From Photobacterium salinisoli (GTDB lineage: Bacteria > Pseudomonadota > Gammaproteobacteria > Enterobacterales > Vibrionaceae), in assembly GCF_003614885.1 (NCBI RefSeq), contig NZ_QZMS01000007.1:744001-808000 (forward strand): DNA of 64,000 nucleotides. Reading direction: 5' to 3'. Position 1 is the first letter of the stretch. Every line of letters starts with the position of its first letter. Shown piece after piece: positions 1 to 11,379 of this stretch. A program made the translations under genes and the position numbers. The notes below the pieces were generated by a model that had not been told where the DNA came from, made no database searches, and was given only the letters and a program-made list of their open reading frames with translations.

Positions 1-190
1 TTTCAGTAGGAAATAGACAGGTAAAGCTAATTCGCTTTGCAGGATCACCTTGTGACCTATGCAACAATCCCTATGAAGTAGGGCGGCGAATCGGTTGGGG
101 TCATTAAGAAGCTCAGCGGGAAATCAGGGGCAGGGAGACAGTTAATAATCAAGAACCGGTAACACGGGGGAGTGCGTTAATTTGATATGG

Positions 191-223
191 TTAAAATAAC
201 AGAGGGGAAACATCCCCTCTGTT
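191..223 (-). terminator. Terminator after the aminopeptidase gene
   Basis: A perfect 11-bp stem (198-208 with 213-223, loop of four bases) is followed on the minus strand by ATTTTAA. It lies about 20 bases past the stop codon of the aminopeptidase gene. The rest of 1-190 shows no gene that I can support. Confidence 0.7.
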
Positions 224-242
224 GCAGGTGACCCAGCGTACG

Positions 243-2324
<2,082 letters not shown>

Positions 2325-3281
2325 TTATGGAATTTGTAAGGCGGTTCGTCGTTGCCTGTTAAATTGGGGAAGTGCTGTTTGAATTGCAGCGGCAGATCCG
2401 ATGAGGGTACATTTTTCTATTCTGGTACAAACATCCAGCCACGAATCAGCCTTGATACCCAGCCGATCAAGAATAGAACGTTGGGATGATTGAATATGCC
2501 CGGACCTATCCCCTCTGATTTGGCGCCCTGTCCAGTCAACCAGTTCGAGATAATCTGCCAGACGAAATGGCAGTCCTTCCGGCATAGCTTTTCTCGGATT
2601 ACCAGCGAAGGCAAAAAGAGAGGGGGCCGTTATCTGATCTTTTTGCAGAGATTCTATACGTGCTTTCACCGATGTGAAATTAGAGGTTTCTGGTGTGGTG
2701 GCGATACCGGCTCGAATCGGGTTCAGATCTACGTAGGCCATAGCTGCTGCTAAGGCTTTTTCATCCAGCAATGCCTGGCTTTTGAAGCGCCCTTCCCAAA
2801 AGTGGCCAGTGCAGTTATCTTCACGATTAGCCTCACTCGCTATGAATTGATTCAGCAAACGCATGAACCAACTGATAGAGCAGAGTCTTTCCCGCCAGGT
2901 CTGGATGATGGTTAAGCAGGCATTTTGTTCGGCCTCGGATAAGCCTTCGTTCTTTAAGAATCGTTGAATCAGGACTGGAGGTCGATGTAAGGCGAGCCAT
3001 CGCTCAATGACTTCGTGATTCGATAAGCGATAGGCCTGATCTTTGTTGATATGCAAGACAACATGGTAATGATTGCTCATGATGGCGTAGGCGCAAACAT
3101 CAACACAGAATACGTTGGCAATTCGCTTTAACCGCTTTTCGACCCAAGCCCGCCTGTGTTCGTAGCTGGTTTGGGTCAGTTCGTCATACCCGCACAGAAA
3201 TGATCGCCGAACACAACGTGAAACACAATGGTAATAGGGCGTTGCTTCTACACTGATTAGCTGGCTTCGTGCTGTTGTCAT
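2325..3281 (-). CDS. REP-associated tyrosine transposase (RAYT, Y1_Tnp/IS200-like)
   Basis: Single-strand DNA nuclease/transposase of the HUH superfamily, thought to recognise and spread REP sequences; such genes are usually single-copy and domesticated. Diagnostic motifs: HYH at 71-73 (metal-binding HUH equivalent), WEGRFKSQ at 162-169, and the catalytic tyrosine Y183 in YVDLNPIRAG. At 318 residues it is full length for TnpA_REP proteins, with an extra C-terminal tail of about 100 residues. It has no partner gene and is flanked by oppositely oriented GGACAG repeats, which are its plausible substrate. Start: ATG at 3281 leads directly into the conserved TPYYHCVSRCVRR block. Confidence 0.9.
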   Translation of the reverse strand: MTTARSQLISVEATPYYHCVSRCVRRSFLCGYDELTQTSYEHRRAWVEKRLKRIANVFCVDVCAYAIMSNHYHVVLHINKDQAYRLSNHEVIERWLALHRPPVLIQRFLKNEGLSEAEQNACLTIIQTWRERLCSISWFMRLLNQFIASEANREDNCTGHFWEGRFKSQALLDEKALAAAMAYVDLNPIRAGIATTPETSNFTSVKARIESLQKDQITAPSLFAFAGNPRKAMPEGLPFRLADYLELVDWTGRQIRGDRSGHIQSSQRSILDRLGIKADSWLDVCTRIEKCTLIGSAAAIQTALPQFNRQRRTALQIP

Positions 3282-3410
3282 TGGTAATGATTGAGTTGTA
3301 CTGGATGGATTTACAGTACCTGTTTTTGAACGAAGATGAAGACGGTAAGTTCAGATTTTGGGGCTGTGTATGAAAATCATGAAATTGATGACCTTATATT
3401 TTTCTTGATG

Positions 3411-3550
3411 TGCCTGTCCTGACAGGAGATTTCTGGGCTAATGATTGATGAACTGGTTTTAGGCTGCTGTTTGGTAATGTGTCTGTCCTCCTAAAGAATA
3501 ACGCGTCTGTCCCTGTAAAAATGGAAGGTGCTTAATATGTCTGTCCTTCC
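3411..3550 (-). repeat. REP-like repeats, right flank of the transposase gene (inverted)
   Basis: TGCCTGTCC (3411-3419) opens the palindrome CCTGTC-CT-GACAGG (3413-3426). Further copies are GTGTCTGTCC (3479-3488), GCGTCTGTCCC (3503-3513) and ATGTCTGTCCTTCC (3537-3550). They are reverse complements of the GGACAG(G/A)CAC units on the other side of the RAYT gene, so the transposase gene is bracketed by inverted repeats. No gene lies in 3282-3593. Confidence 0.6.
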
Positions 3551-3593
3551 AGGAGAGGGAAGGGCCGGCATTATTCAGGGCAGGACACAAAAC

Positions 3594-3620
3594 AAAAAAA
3601 GCCCCGAATATCGGGGCTTT
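3594..3620 (-). terminator. Terminator of lafA
   Basis: Hairpin AAAGCCCC/GGGGCTTT (stem 3598-3605 with 3613-3620) followed on the minus strand by a run of seven T. It sits 46 bases after the flagellin stop codon. Confidence 0.9.
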
Positions 3621-3666
3621 GAACATTGGAGTGACTTTGACTAGGTATCTGAGACTAATCTGTTGA

Positions 3667-4548
3667 TTAGCGCAGCAGAGACATTGCCATGCCAGACAGC
3701 TGGTTAGTTTGAGACAGTACAGAAGTACCGGCTTGCATCAGCATCTGGTTCTTAGTCATGTTAGAGGTTTCAACAGCGAAATCAGCATCCATGATACGGC
3801 CTTTCGCAGCAGATGTGTTCTCAACCATGTTACCCAGGTTAGTGATGGTGTGTTCCAGGCGGTTGATGTTCGCACCCAGAGCAGCACGTGCGCCACCGAT
3901 GGTGTCCAGAGAAGTCTGGATAGTATCCATTGCAGTTTGTGCAGCAGTTTGGTTAGCAGCTACAGTTGCGCCTGTGTCACCGAAGGTACCCAGAGAAGCA
4001 ATAGTACCACCTGCTTGCAGCATAGTTACTGCTGCGCCTACTTTAGCATCGATAGAAGTTGCGAAGTCCAGCGTTTCAGCAGAAGAACCACCGATTTGCA
4101 GAACGATACCGCCGCCTTTCACACCCGCAGGGTCAAACACAGTTTCACCAGCGTACTTAGTGTTTGCCATTACGCTGCCCAGCTCGCTGGTCAGTTCAGT
4201 GAATTCTGCGTACAGAGCTTCCTGGTCGTTTACTGAGTTAGTACCGTTCGCTGCCTGAGTAGCCAGGTCGTTCATGCGGTACAGGATGTTACTTGCTTCG
4301 TCCAGTGCACCTTCAACAGTTTGCATCATAGAGATGCCGTCCTGAGAGTTGCGCATTGCAACAGACATGCCGCGAGTTTGAGATTCCAGGCGGCTTGCGA
4401 TTTGCAGACCAGCAGCATCATCAGCAGCAGAGTTGATACGGTAGCCAGTCGCCAGACGCTCCATGGCCGTGTTCAGCATGTTGCCTGTGCCGTTCAGGGT
4501 GTTTTGCGTAACCAGAGATGCGTAGTTGGTGTGCATTGATAGAGCCAT
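3667..4548 (-). CDS. lafA: Lateral flagellin
   Basis: Structural subunit of the lateral (swarming) flagellar filament. The 293 residues begin [19 protein letters not shown], the lateral flagellin signature of V. parahaemolyticus LafA, rather than the MAVNV start of polar flagellins. Conserved N- and C-terminal D0/D1 helices are present ([22 protein letters not shown] near 50-70; [13 protein letters not shown] at the end) with a short variable middle. The ATG at 4548 has AGGAG eight bases upstream; the in-frame extension to 4599 lies in the untranslated leader. The gene is monocistronic, with its own sigma-28-like promoter and terminator, and stands next to the lateral export operon. Confidence 0.95.
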   Translation of the reverse strand: MALSMHTNYASLVTQNTLNGTGNMLNTAMERLATGYRINSAADDAAGLQIASRLESQTRGMSVAMRNSQDGISMMQTVEGALDEASNILYRMNDLATQAANGTNSVNDQEALYAEFTELTSELGSVMANTKYAGETVFDPAGVKGGGIVLQIGGSSAETLDFATSIDAKVGAAVTMLQAGGTIASLGTFGDTGATVAANQTAAQTAMDTIQTSLDTIGGARAALGANINRLEHTITNLGNMVENTSAAKGRIMDADFAVETSNMTKNQMLMQAGTSVLSQTNQLSGMAMSLLR

Positions 4549-4585
4549 GAAAATTCTCCTAAGTATTGCTTCTTTATATTGGTTT

Positions 4586-4593
4586 ATATCGGC
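4586..4593 (-). promoter_or_regulatory. Sigma-28-like promoter (-10) of lafA
   Basis: Minus-strand GCCGATAT lies 38 bases before the lafA start codon and matches seven of eight positions of the flagellar sigma-28 -10 element GCCGATAA. An AAAG/ACAA-rich segment 11-20 bases upstream could serve as the -35 element, but the match is weak. Late lateral genes are known to use a dedicated FliA. No FliA gene is in the window. Confidence 0.6.
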
Positions 4594-4599
4594 ACACAA

Positions 4600-5010
4600 A
4601 TCAGTTTGTTGTTCTTTGTGGCCGTTATTCCTACTCGCTAATATGAGGCGGAAGAGGCTCTGAGAACATTAATCAGAAAAGTGAAAAAAAATGGTGATGT
4701 CTGGATGTTTAGCGGTTTTTTGCCTGGTTTTTTTGGTTAATTTTCCTTTTATATCAACAATTTGATTGTTATATGGAATGCTAAAATAAATTTTGAAAAA
4801 ATTGAGAATTTAACCTTTTTAGTCGGTAAAACCCGTTGTCTGCTGTTTTAATTTTATTAAACATGGCAATGAAATAATCAGCTAATGTTCAGATTAGAAT
4901 AAATGGTCTAACTCTGAATGAGTGAGCGATGAAGAAAAAGCAGAAAAGTGGTAGGTAAAGCGTAATAAATAGTTGTGATCGAGATTCAATATTTGGCGGG
5001 CACCGACAGA
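4600..5010. other. AT-rich intergenic region between lafA and the export operon
   Basis: About 400 bases upstream of the lafA promoter and downstream of the degenerate EAL gene. It is very AT-rich between 4680 and 4860. I see no coding sequence or strong hairpin here. Confidence 0.4.
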
Positions 5011-5040
5011 AAGCAAAACGCCAGCTGAAGTGCTGGCGTT
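5011..5040 (-). terminator. Terminator of the fliM-flhA-EAL operon
   Basis: Nine-base stem AACGCCAGC/GCTGGCGTT (5017-5025 with 5032-5040) followed on the minus strand by TTTTGCTTTC, 36 bases after the stop of the last gene in the operon. Confidence 0.8.
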
Positions 5041-5076
5041 GTAAATATTAGCTTTGTACATAAAAGTGTTGAGGGG

Positions 5077-5883
5077 CTATTTAACGAGTTTCAACTTTCG
5101 TGGCGCGGAGAAGGAAGTGGGTATATCGCTGATGTACCCAAAGTAATAACCCGCACCAAGACGACGGAAGCGGACCAGATCGTATTGAGTGGCCACACGT
5201 CCGGCGACAAACTCGACATGGCATTGCTTTAGAAAGCGGATGACGGGCAGCAAGCCTTGCTTGAACGTCGTGTCTTCATTGAATTGGGCTATTTTGATAG
5301 CAGCAGGTGAATGCCTCTCCAGCAAAGGGAGATAGGCGGTTGGCAGCCTGATATCAACCCAGTAAGCCGGACAGACATCGTGTAACCAGCCTAGCAATTG
5401 GCCCAATTGCTCTGAATCCAAACCGGATTGGAAAAGCTGAATACAGGGCACGACGTCCTGCATCGCCTTTCTATGGTGTTCAAACAGGGAAGACAAAAAA
5501 TGCTGGCCCGGTTCCCATTTAAGTAAGGTTTCCACCTGCAGGGGTACGACAAGCGGATTAATCAGGCTGGCATGGATGGTTTCCTGCTGAAATTTAATGT
5601 GCCTGACAGCCAGCAGCAGCCCGAACAAATCCAGCGCATAACGCATCTCTTCGGACAGATCGAAACGGTAGACACTCTGCTCGTTATTGCTGCCAAACCG
5701 TAAAGTGAGGTGCTGGAAAGTGACCTCATTGGTTTCCGTATGTCTTATCGGCTGGCAGACATGACGTATATCATTATGTTGCATGGCCTCAAGCAGAATG
5801 CGATCATCCGGAGTCCGGGCTGCCTGAATCAGCAGCCCGCGTGCATGCTCGCTTAACGCGGCATCGGTAAACAACTTAGCCAA
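5077..5883 (-). CDS. Degenerate EAL-domain protein coupled to lateral flhA
   Basis: A 268-residue protein with the outline of an EAL (c-di-GMP phosphodiesterase) domain but without its chemistry. CQPI (43-46) followed by FQHLTLRF (56-63) lines up with the YQPI...EALxRW segment, with no Glu at the catalytic position. VAGRVATQYDLVRFRRLG (226-243) lines up with the AEGVET...LxxLG segment, again lacking the Glu, and GYYFGY matches the terminal QGY. The DDFG loop is absent. The start overlaps the end of flhA by eight bases, so it is translated with the lateral export genes. Inactive EAL proteins such as enterobacterial YdiV act by protein binding on flagellar regulators. A similar role on the lateral system is inference; residual c-di-GMP binding is also possible. 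Confidence 0.7.
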   Translation of the reverse strand: MAKLFTDAALSEHARGLLIQAARTPDDRILLEAMQHNDIRHVCQPIRHTETNEVTFQHLTLRFGSNNEQSVYRFDLSEEMRYALDLFGLLLAVRHIKFQQETIHASLINPLVVPLQVETLLKWEPGQHFLSSLFEHHRKAMQDVVPCIQLFQSGLDSEQLGQLLGWLHDVCPAYWVDIRLPTAYLPLLERHSPAAIKIAQFNEDTTFKQGLLPVIRFLKQCHVEFVAGRVATQYDLVRFRRLGAGYYFGYISDIPTSFSAPRKLKLVK

Positions 5884-7969
5884 GGTTTCCTACCACATTG
5901 ATTTGCTTGTGTTCTGGAATTTCATTATATGACAACACAGCCAGACCTTGTGCAAATGTACGCGCATAACGTGACAGAAGTGGCCGAAGTTGTGGCATCA
6001 CCAACAGAACCGGGGGCAGGTTTTGCTGTTTAAGCTGCTGCTTGACCAGTGGCAGGTTTTGCTGGAACTGCTGCAGAATATTGGGTTCAACCGGGAAGCT
6101 GTCCAGCATAACCTGGCCGTTTGATTGTGCCTGTTGCAGTGATTTCAGCAAAATTTGCTCCAGATCATCAGATAAGGTGTACACGTTCAGATCTTTACGG
6201 TCACCGTTGATCAGGTTGACTAGAGTGCGGCGTAAACTACAGCGCACATCGGCGGCCAGCAAGATAGGATCTTTGGTATTTTCTGCACTGTCGAGCATGG
6301 TGTTGGCTATGGTGCGGATGTCTTTGACCGGCACCTGATCCTGCAGCAAGTAACGGAATACTTTGAGTTGCTGTGCCGGTGTCATGACATTGCCCAGCGC
6401 CTCAGCCAGCTTCGGAGCCTGCAGCGACAAGCGGTGGAGCATGTTATCGACATCGTCGTGGGTGAACAAATCGGCCAGGTTGTTCTTCATCACCTTACTC
6501 AGATGGGTAGCGATGACAGTGGCATCATCAATGACCTGATAACCCATATTCAGTGCCTTGGCTTTGTCGCCTGGCTCAATCCAGACGGCCGGTAACTGAT
6601 AGGCCGGGTCAGTACCCAGTATGCCGTCAATGTCACCGTAGGTTTCACCTACCGCAATGGCCATCAGGCGATCGGGTTCAATTTCACCCTGTTCGACGAT
6701 TTCGCCCTGAACGGCAATGGTGTACTGATTGGGACGCAGGCTGAGGTTGTCCTGAATACTGACTTCGGGCAACAGATAGCCCACTTGCTCAGACAGGGTT
6801 TTACGAATGCCACGGATCCGCTGCGACAGCGGGGCACCCTGATCTTTATTGACCAGATGAACCAGACGAAAACCCAGGTGCAGCGACAGGCTCTGAACAT
6901 GCGGAATATCATCCCAGGCCAGTACCTGCTCGCTTTCACGGCGCATGGCATAGCCAAGTTGTTCAACCTGTTCCAGTTGATCATCATGGGCAGGTGATTT
7001 GAGCTGCCGCCAGCCCGAATAGGCCAGTACGGCAGCGAATGCGTAAAATGCCAGGTGCGGCATACCCGGTACACTGCCGACAATCGCCATAATAGTGGCG
7101 GCAGTAAACAAAGTGGTTGGGGAAGCGAGCAGCTGATTACGCATCGACTCAGCCATGTCATCATCGCTGTCATTGATGCGTGTGACGATAATCGCCGCAG
7201 AGGTGGCCAGCAGCAGGGACGGGATCTGTGCAACCAGACCGTCACCGATAGTCAGCAAGGCAAAGGTCTTGAACGCATCTGCGCCCGTCATATCGTATTC
7301 GAACACGCCGATACTGACACCACCAATAATATTGATGAACAGAATCAGCAGGCCGGCGATGGCATCGCCACGGACGAATTTTGACGCACCGTCCATCGAG
7401 CCGTAGAAATCCGCTTCATTGGCGACTTCTTTCCGGCGCAGTTTGGCGCGTTCCTGATCGATCAGTCCGGCGTTTAAATCTGCATCGATGGCCATTTGTT
7501 TACCCGGCAGGGCGTCGAGGGTAAATCGGGCAGCGACTTCTGAAATACGCTCGCCACCTTTGGTAATAACCACGAAGTTGATGATCATCAGAATGACAAA
7601 GACCACCAGACCGACGACATAGTTACCGCCGATCACCACTTCACCAAATGCCTGAATCACTTTACCGGCCGCATCGCCGCCGTTGTGACCTTCAAGCAAC
7701 ACTACCCGCGTTGACGCTACGTTCAGCGTCAGACGCAGCAGTGTAGCGACCAGCAAGATGGTCGGGAAGATAGAAAAATCCAGTGGTCGTTTTGCCGTGG
7801 TACTGACCAGCAGCACCATGATAGCCAGCACTATGTTGAAGGTGAACATGGCGTCCAGCAGCATAGGAGGCAGGGGCAGCATGACCATGGCCAGTATCAT
7901 GAGCAGCGCAGCAGGAATGCTGATGTAGCTGCGCTTTAAATGGTTAAATTTAGGTAGCCTGTTTAACAT
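5876..7969 (-). CDS. flhA: Flagellar export gate protein FlhA (lateral system)
   Basis: Core of the flagellar type III export gate: an N-terminal membrane domain (about eight segments within residues 15-330) and a cytoplasmic domain that docks substrates and chaperones. The 697 residues match the family length of about 690-700. The conserved cytoplasmic FHIPEP-type loop is present (GMDGASKFVRGDAIAGLL around residue 200). In an operon downstream of flhB (gap 21 bases) and overlapping the degenerate EAL gene. Assignment to the lateral rather than the polar system rests on the motY-lafK-fliE cluster beside it. Confidence 0.96.
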   Translation of the reverse strand: MLNRLPKFNHLKRSYISIPAALLMILAMVMLPLPPMLLDAMFTFNIVLAIMVLLVSTTAKRPLDFSIFPTILLVATLLRLTLNVASTRVVLLEGHNGGDAAGKVIQAFGEVVIGGNYVVGLVVFVILMIINFVVITKGGERISEVAARFTLDALPGKQMAIDADLNAGLIDQERAKLRRKEVANEADFYGSMDGASKFVRGDAIAGLLILFINIIGGVSIGVFEYDMTGADAFKTFALLTIGDGLVAQIPSLLLATSAAIIVTRINDSDDDMAESMRNQLLASPTTLFTAATIMAIVGSVPGMPHLAFYAFAAVLAYSGWRQLKSPAHDDQLEQVEQLGYAMRRESEQVLAWDDIPHVQSLSLHLGFRLVHLVNKDQGAPLSQRIRGIRKTLSEQVGYLLPEVSIQDNLSLRPNQYTIAVQGEIVEQGEIEPDRLMAIAVGETYGDIDGILGTDPAYQLPAVWIEPGDKAKALNMGYQVIDDATVIATHLSKVMKNNLADLFTHDDVDNMLHRLSLQAPKLAEALGNVMTPAQQLKVFRYLLQDQVPVKDIRTIANTMLDSAENTKDPILLAADVRCSLRRTLVNLINGDRKDLNVYTLSDDLEQILLKSLQQAQSNGQVMLDSFPVEPNILQQFQQNLPLVKQQLKQQNLPPVLLVMPQLRPLLSRYARTFAQGLAVLSYNEIPEHKQINVVGNLG

Positions 7970-7990
7970 GGGTTTGATCTCTCTCCTGCC

Positions 7991-9118
7991 TTAATACTGT
8001 AAGTGGCGTGGAATCGCAAAAGTCGGTAATGCCTGTGGTTTGCCGCCTTTCCCGGTACGGAAAGCTTTCAGCTGCATGACATAAGTCAGAATGTGCGCCA
8101 CGGCGATATACAGCTGGTTAGGCACGGCCTGTTCCAACTGAGTGGTATGGTAAATAGCACGCGTAAGTGGCGGGGAATTGAGTATTTCCACATTGTTTTC
8201 GCGGGCGATACGCTGAATATGCAGGGCCATTTCATCCACCCCTTTGGCAACCACAAAAGGGGCGTCGTACATAGTCGGATCGTATTTGATGGCGACCGCA
8301 TAATGGGTTGGGTTGGTAATCACCACATCCGCCTGAGGCACGGTTTTTTCCACTTTACGCCGCGCGAACTGTTGCTGAATCTGGCGAATACGCTGTTTCA
8401 CTTCCGGGCGGCCTTCGTTGTTTTTGTATTCTTCCTTGGTTTCCTGCTTGGTCATTTTCAGTTGTTTCAAGTGCTCCCAACGTTGGTAGGGCACATCAAG
8501 CAAGCCAAAAATGATAAGCGCGACACCCATCAGCAGTACACCATGGAAAAGGATACTCATGACAGCGACAACACCCTGACGCAAAGGCAGGTTCTGCATC
8601 GCCATCAGCTCAGCCAGATGAGAATCCAGGTAGGTGTATAACAATAAGAAGATAACGGTCACTTTGAGGGTTGATTTGAGCAGTTCAACCAGTGAGCGTA
8701 TCGAGAACATACGTTTGATGCCGGCAATCGGGCTGATCTTCGACAATTTTGGCAGCACACCAGCAGGGTAGAACAGCCAGCCACCCAGCATCAGACTTCC
8801 TGCGATGGCCGCTAACAGTATGACCGCAAACAGTGGCAGCAGCAGTTCTATCAAAATAGCCAGGCTTTGCCCCATATGTTCTATGCCTTGCCAGGGCGAC
8901 TGTAAGTCTTCTCGGGTCAGTTGCATGTTGAACCGGAACACACCGCTGAGTGCATCCCAGATGGCCTCAAGCTGGACCGAGAAGAAATACACCACAACGA
9001 TAAAAATCACCGCGGCGGTGAGGTCTTTAGCGCGTGGGATCTGCCCCTGCTCTCTGGCTTTACGGATTTTCTGGGGCGTGGCTTTTTCTGTTTTGTCCTG
9101 CGTACTCTGGTCACTCAT
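7991..9118 (-). CDS. flhB: Flagellar export gate/switch protein FlhB (lateral system)
   Basis: Membrane component that switches export specificity from rod/hook to filament. It has four membrane segments in the first 210 residues and a cytoplasmic domain with the autocleavage motif NPTH at 269-272, the same position as in E. coli. Length 375 residues, as usual. Its ATG overlaps the fliR stop in a four-base ATGA (9115-9118), indicating translational coupling. Confidence 0.97.
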   Translation of the reverse strand: MSDQSTQDKTEKATPQKIRKAREQGQIPRAKDLTAAVIFIVVVYFFSVQLEAIWDALSGVFRFNMQLTREDLQSPWQGIEHMGQSLAILIELLLPLFAVILLAAIAGSLMLGGWLFYPAGVLPKLSKISPIAGIKRMFSIRSLVELLKSTLKVTVIFLLLYTYLDSHLAELMAMQNLPLRQGVVAVMSILFHGVLLMGVALIIFGLLDVPYQRWEHLKQLKMTKQETKEEYKNNEGRPEVKQRIRQIQQQFARRKVEKTVPQADVVITNPTHYAVAIKYDPTMYDAPFVVAKGVDEMALHIQRIARENNVEILNSPPLTRAIYHTTQLEQAVPNQLYIAVAHILTYVMQLKAFRTGKGGKPQALPTFAIPRHLQY

Positions 9119-9894
9119 AGGCCGTTTCCTGCGACATAATAGGTCAGTTCCTGCAAGGTGGTATGCACGAACTGGGTATAGCGGCTGGGTACACCGCTGA
9201 TAGCAATGAGAATACTGAACAAGCCCAGAAGCATGGTCATGGGAAAACCTAATGCGTACACGTTCAGGCTGGGCGCGGCCCGGTTCATGACACCGAAGCT
9301 GATGTTGGCGAGTAGCATGGAAACGATGGCGGGCAAGGCCAGTGCCAGTGCAGAGGCAAACATCCAGCCGACCATGGTCAGAATCTGGTGCAGCGTCGCT
9401 TCACTGATACCAGCGCCGACTGGCCAGACATGAAAGCTCTGTACCAGAATATCAATAACGATCAGATGGCCGTCCAGTGCCAGAAAAAGCAAGGTGCTGA
9501 ACATCAGGAACAGGCGGCCGAGCAGGGCGACAGACATGCCATTCACCGGGTCATTCATGATGGCCATGCTCAGGCCCATCTGCATCGAGACAATCTGCCC
9601 GAGCATAGTCATGGTGTTGAATAACAGGTGAATGATAAATCCGAAGAATACCCCCCAGATAGCTTGCTCGAAGGCGAGCACCAGTGCTTTGAGGGAAAGG
9701 GGATCAACAGCTGGCATTGCCGGCATCAGCGGCGCAATCAAAATACTGATCGACAAGGCAAAAAGCAGTCGTATCCAAATCGGAATGGCACCGTCGCCAA
9801 AAAAAGGCATGGCGACCAACGCTGCCCCGAGGCGGAAAAAGGGCCACCAGACTTGCCCCAGCCAGGCTGTGATTTGCGCAAAGGTCAGATCCAT
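9115..9894 (-). CDS. fliR: Flagellar export protein FliR (lateral system)
   Basis: Polytopic membrane protein of the type III export gate (FliPQR complex), 259 residues, with about six hydrophobic segments and the conserved family layout (GLALLQxIxGMIFGFxI-type segment represented by QAIWGVFFGFIIHLLF). Shares one base with the fliQ stop and four with flhB, so it sits in a tightly coupled operon. Confidence 0.96.
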   Translation of the reverse strand: MDLTFAQITAWLGQVWWPFFRLGAALVAMPFFGDGAIPIWIRLLFALSISILIAPLMPAMPAVDPLSLKALVLAFEQAIWGVFFGFIIHLLFNTMTMLGQIVSMQMGLSMAIMNDPVNGMSVALLGRLFLMFSTLLFLALDGHLIVIDILVQSFHVWPVGAGISEATLHQILTMVGWMFASALALALPAIVSMLLANISFGVMNRAAPSLNVYALGFPMTMLLGLFSILIAISGVPSRYTQFVHTTLQELTYYVAGNGL

Positions 9895-10163
9895 CAGCCA
9901 ATCATTCCCGGAATGTTATGGAACAGATAGGTGAACAGGTCGACGAGTTTTCGGATCATCCAGTGGCCGGCAAAAATGACCATCAGCAGGGTCACCAATA
10001 AACGCGGCAGAAAGCTCAGGGTCTGTTCATTTATTTGCGTTGCGGCCTGAAACACGGCAATAAGCAGCCCGACAAGCAGCCCCGGAATGACCAGAACCGT
10101 CACAATGGTGATGATCATCCACACAGCATCTGAAAACAGGGTAACAGCGAGTTCCGGTGTCAT
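9894..10163 (-). CDS. fliQ: Flagellar export protein FliQ (lateral system)
   Basis: Small two-helix membrane subunit of the FliPQR gate, 89 residues, the standard length. PGLLVGLLIAVFQAATQINEQTL (around 25-47) is the hallmark loop of the family. The gene lies between fliP (gap 9 bases) and fliR (one shared base). Confidence 0.97.
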   Translation of the reverse strand: MTPELAVTLFSDAVWMIITIVTVLVIPGLLVGLLIAVFQAATQINEQTLSFLPRLLVTLLMVIFAGHWMIRKLVDLFTYLFHNIPGMIG

Positions 10164-10172
10164 GATGTTCTC

Positions 10173-10952
10173 CTACCCGAAACTGGCTGCGAGTGTGCCA
10201 ACCGTCATTGCCCAGCCATCGGCCAGCACGAATATAACCAGCTTGAACGGCAAAGAAATGATGAGTGGCGACAGCATCATCATACCCATCGCCATCAAGA
10301 CACTGGCAACCACCAGGTCGATAATCAGGAAAGGAATAAACAACATGAAACCAATCTGGAATGCTGTTTTCAGTTCACTGATCACGAAAGCGGGTAAGAC
10401 GACGGCAAACGACATATCTTCAGCGTTCTGATCGATCGGCTCGTTGGCAATGTGCAGCATTTGTTCAAGCGAACTTTGCTGGGTTTGTTTGAGCATGAAA
10501 TCTTTGACGGGCTTTTCCGCAACAGCAAAGGCGTCCATTAAGGTTATCTGGCCTGCGTCATACGGCTTGAAGGCGTGTTCATAGATGTCCGTCCACACAG
10601 GGCGCATGATGAGCAAAGTTAAAGCCAGCGCTATGCCGACCAGAATCCGGTTAGGCGGACTCTGCTGCAGGCCGAGCGCCTGACGCAAAATGGCCAGCAC
10701 GATGATAATCCGGGTAAAGCTGGTGGCCATCAGCAGGAAGGCGGGCAAAAAGCTCAGCGCCGTCATTAAGAGCAGCACCTGCAGTTTTACGCTGTATTCC
10801 TGATTGGCGGCACCATCAGACACTGTCATCAATGTCAGGCCGCCACTTTCGGCCGCAAATACCGGGTGTGAAGACAGAAGAAATACGAGAAAACCAGTGA
10901 TACATAGCCCGCCGGTGCGGGCTATTCGGTGACAGGTATTGCGGAGCATCAT
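10173..10952 (-). CDS. fliP: Flagellar export protein FliP (lateral system)
   Basis: Gate subunit of the flagellar export apparatus, 259 residues. It has a cleavable N-terminal signal sequence (about 1-33, ending FAA), unusual for an inner membrane protein but normal for FliP, followed by the conserved SFTRIIIVLAILRQALGLQQ-type block and the C-terminal PFLIIDLVVASVLMAMGMMM segment. Its first base is the last base of fliN. Confidence 0.97.
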   Translation of the reverse strand: MMLRNTCHRIARTGGLCITGFLVFLLSSHPVFAAESGGLTLMTVSDGAANQEYSVKLQVLLLMTALSFLPAFLLMATSFTRIIIVLAILRQALGLQQSPPNRILVGIALALTLLIMRPVWTDIYEHAFKPYDAGQITLMDAFAVAEKPVKDFMLKQTQQSSLEQMLHIANEPIDQNAEDMSFAVVLPAFVISELKTAFQIGFMLFIPFLIIDLVVASVLMAMGMMMLSPLIISLPFKLVIFVLADGWAMTVGTLAASFG

Positions 10953-11359
10953 CAGGATTCCACGGAGTTGAGCGGCGAATCCACGATGTCGATCAGGCGC
11001 AGACCATATTTATCATTAACCACAACAACCTCGGCATGGCCCATCAGCGATCCATTGACTTTGACATCCAGGGGTTCGCCGTTGAGCTTATCCAGCTCAA
11101 TCACGCTGCCTTCACCGGCTTTCATCAGTTCACCCAGCGACACTTCGGTACTGGAAACCTCCAGCGTGACAGTGACGGGGATTTTTTTGAAGAAATTGAT
11201 ATCGCGTGAAGGCACCTCGTCATAGGGAATAAAGGGCGAAGTAGCTGAATCCTGTGCAGGTTCAATATCGTCATCCAGCTGGTCCAAATTCAGATCATCA
11301 AAGTTCAGATCGTCTTCGCTGAATGCGTTTACGTCTGTCATCTCATTCAAATCAGTCAT
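10952..11359 (-). CDS. fliN: Flagellar switch protein FliN (lateral system)
   Basis: C-ring component of the rotor, 135 residues. An acidic N-terminal stretch (about 1-45) precedes a C-terminal SpoA domain with VTVTLEVSSTEVSLGELM and NGSLMGHAEVVVVNDKYGLRL, the usual FliN core. It lies 20 bases downstream of fliM and shares a base with fliP. Confidence 0.96.
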   Translation of the reverse strand: MTDLNEMTDVNAFSEDDLNFDDLNLDQLDDDIEPAQDSATSPFIPYDEVPSRDINFFKKIPVTVTLEVSSTEVSLGELMKAGEGSVIELDKLNGEPLDVKVNGSLMGHAEVVVVNDKYGLRLIDIVDSPLNSVES

Positions 11360-11379
11360 GTTTCAATCCTGTAATAGTG

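Noticed and set aside
3709..4258. Long open frames opposite lafA
   Set aside because: Shadows of the flagellin coding sequence on the other strand; the lafA frame has the family match, start site and terminator.
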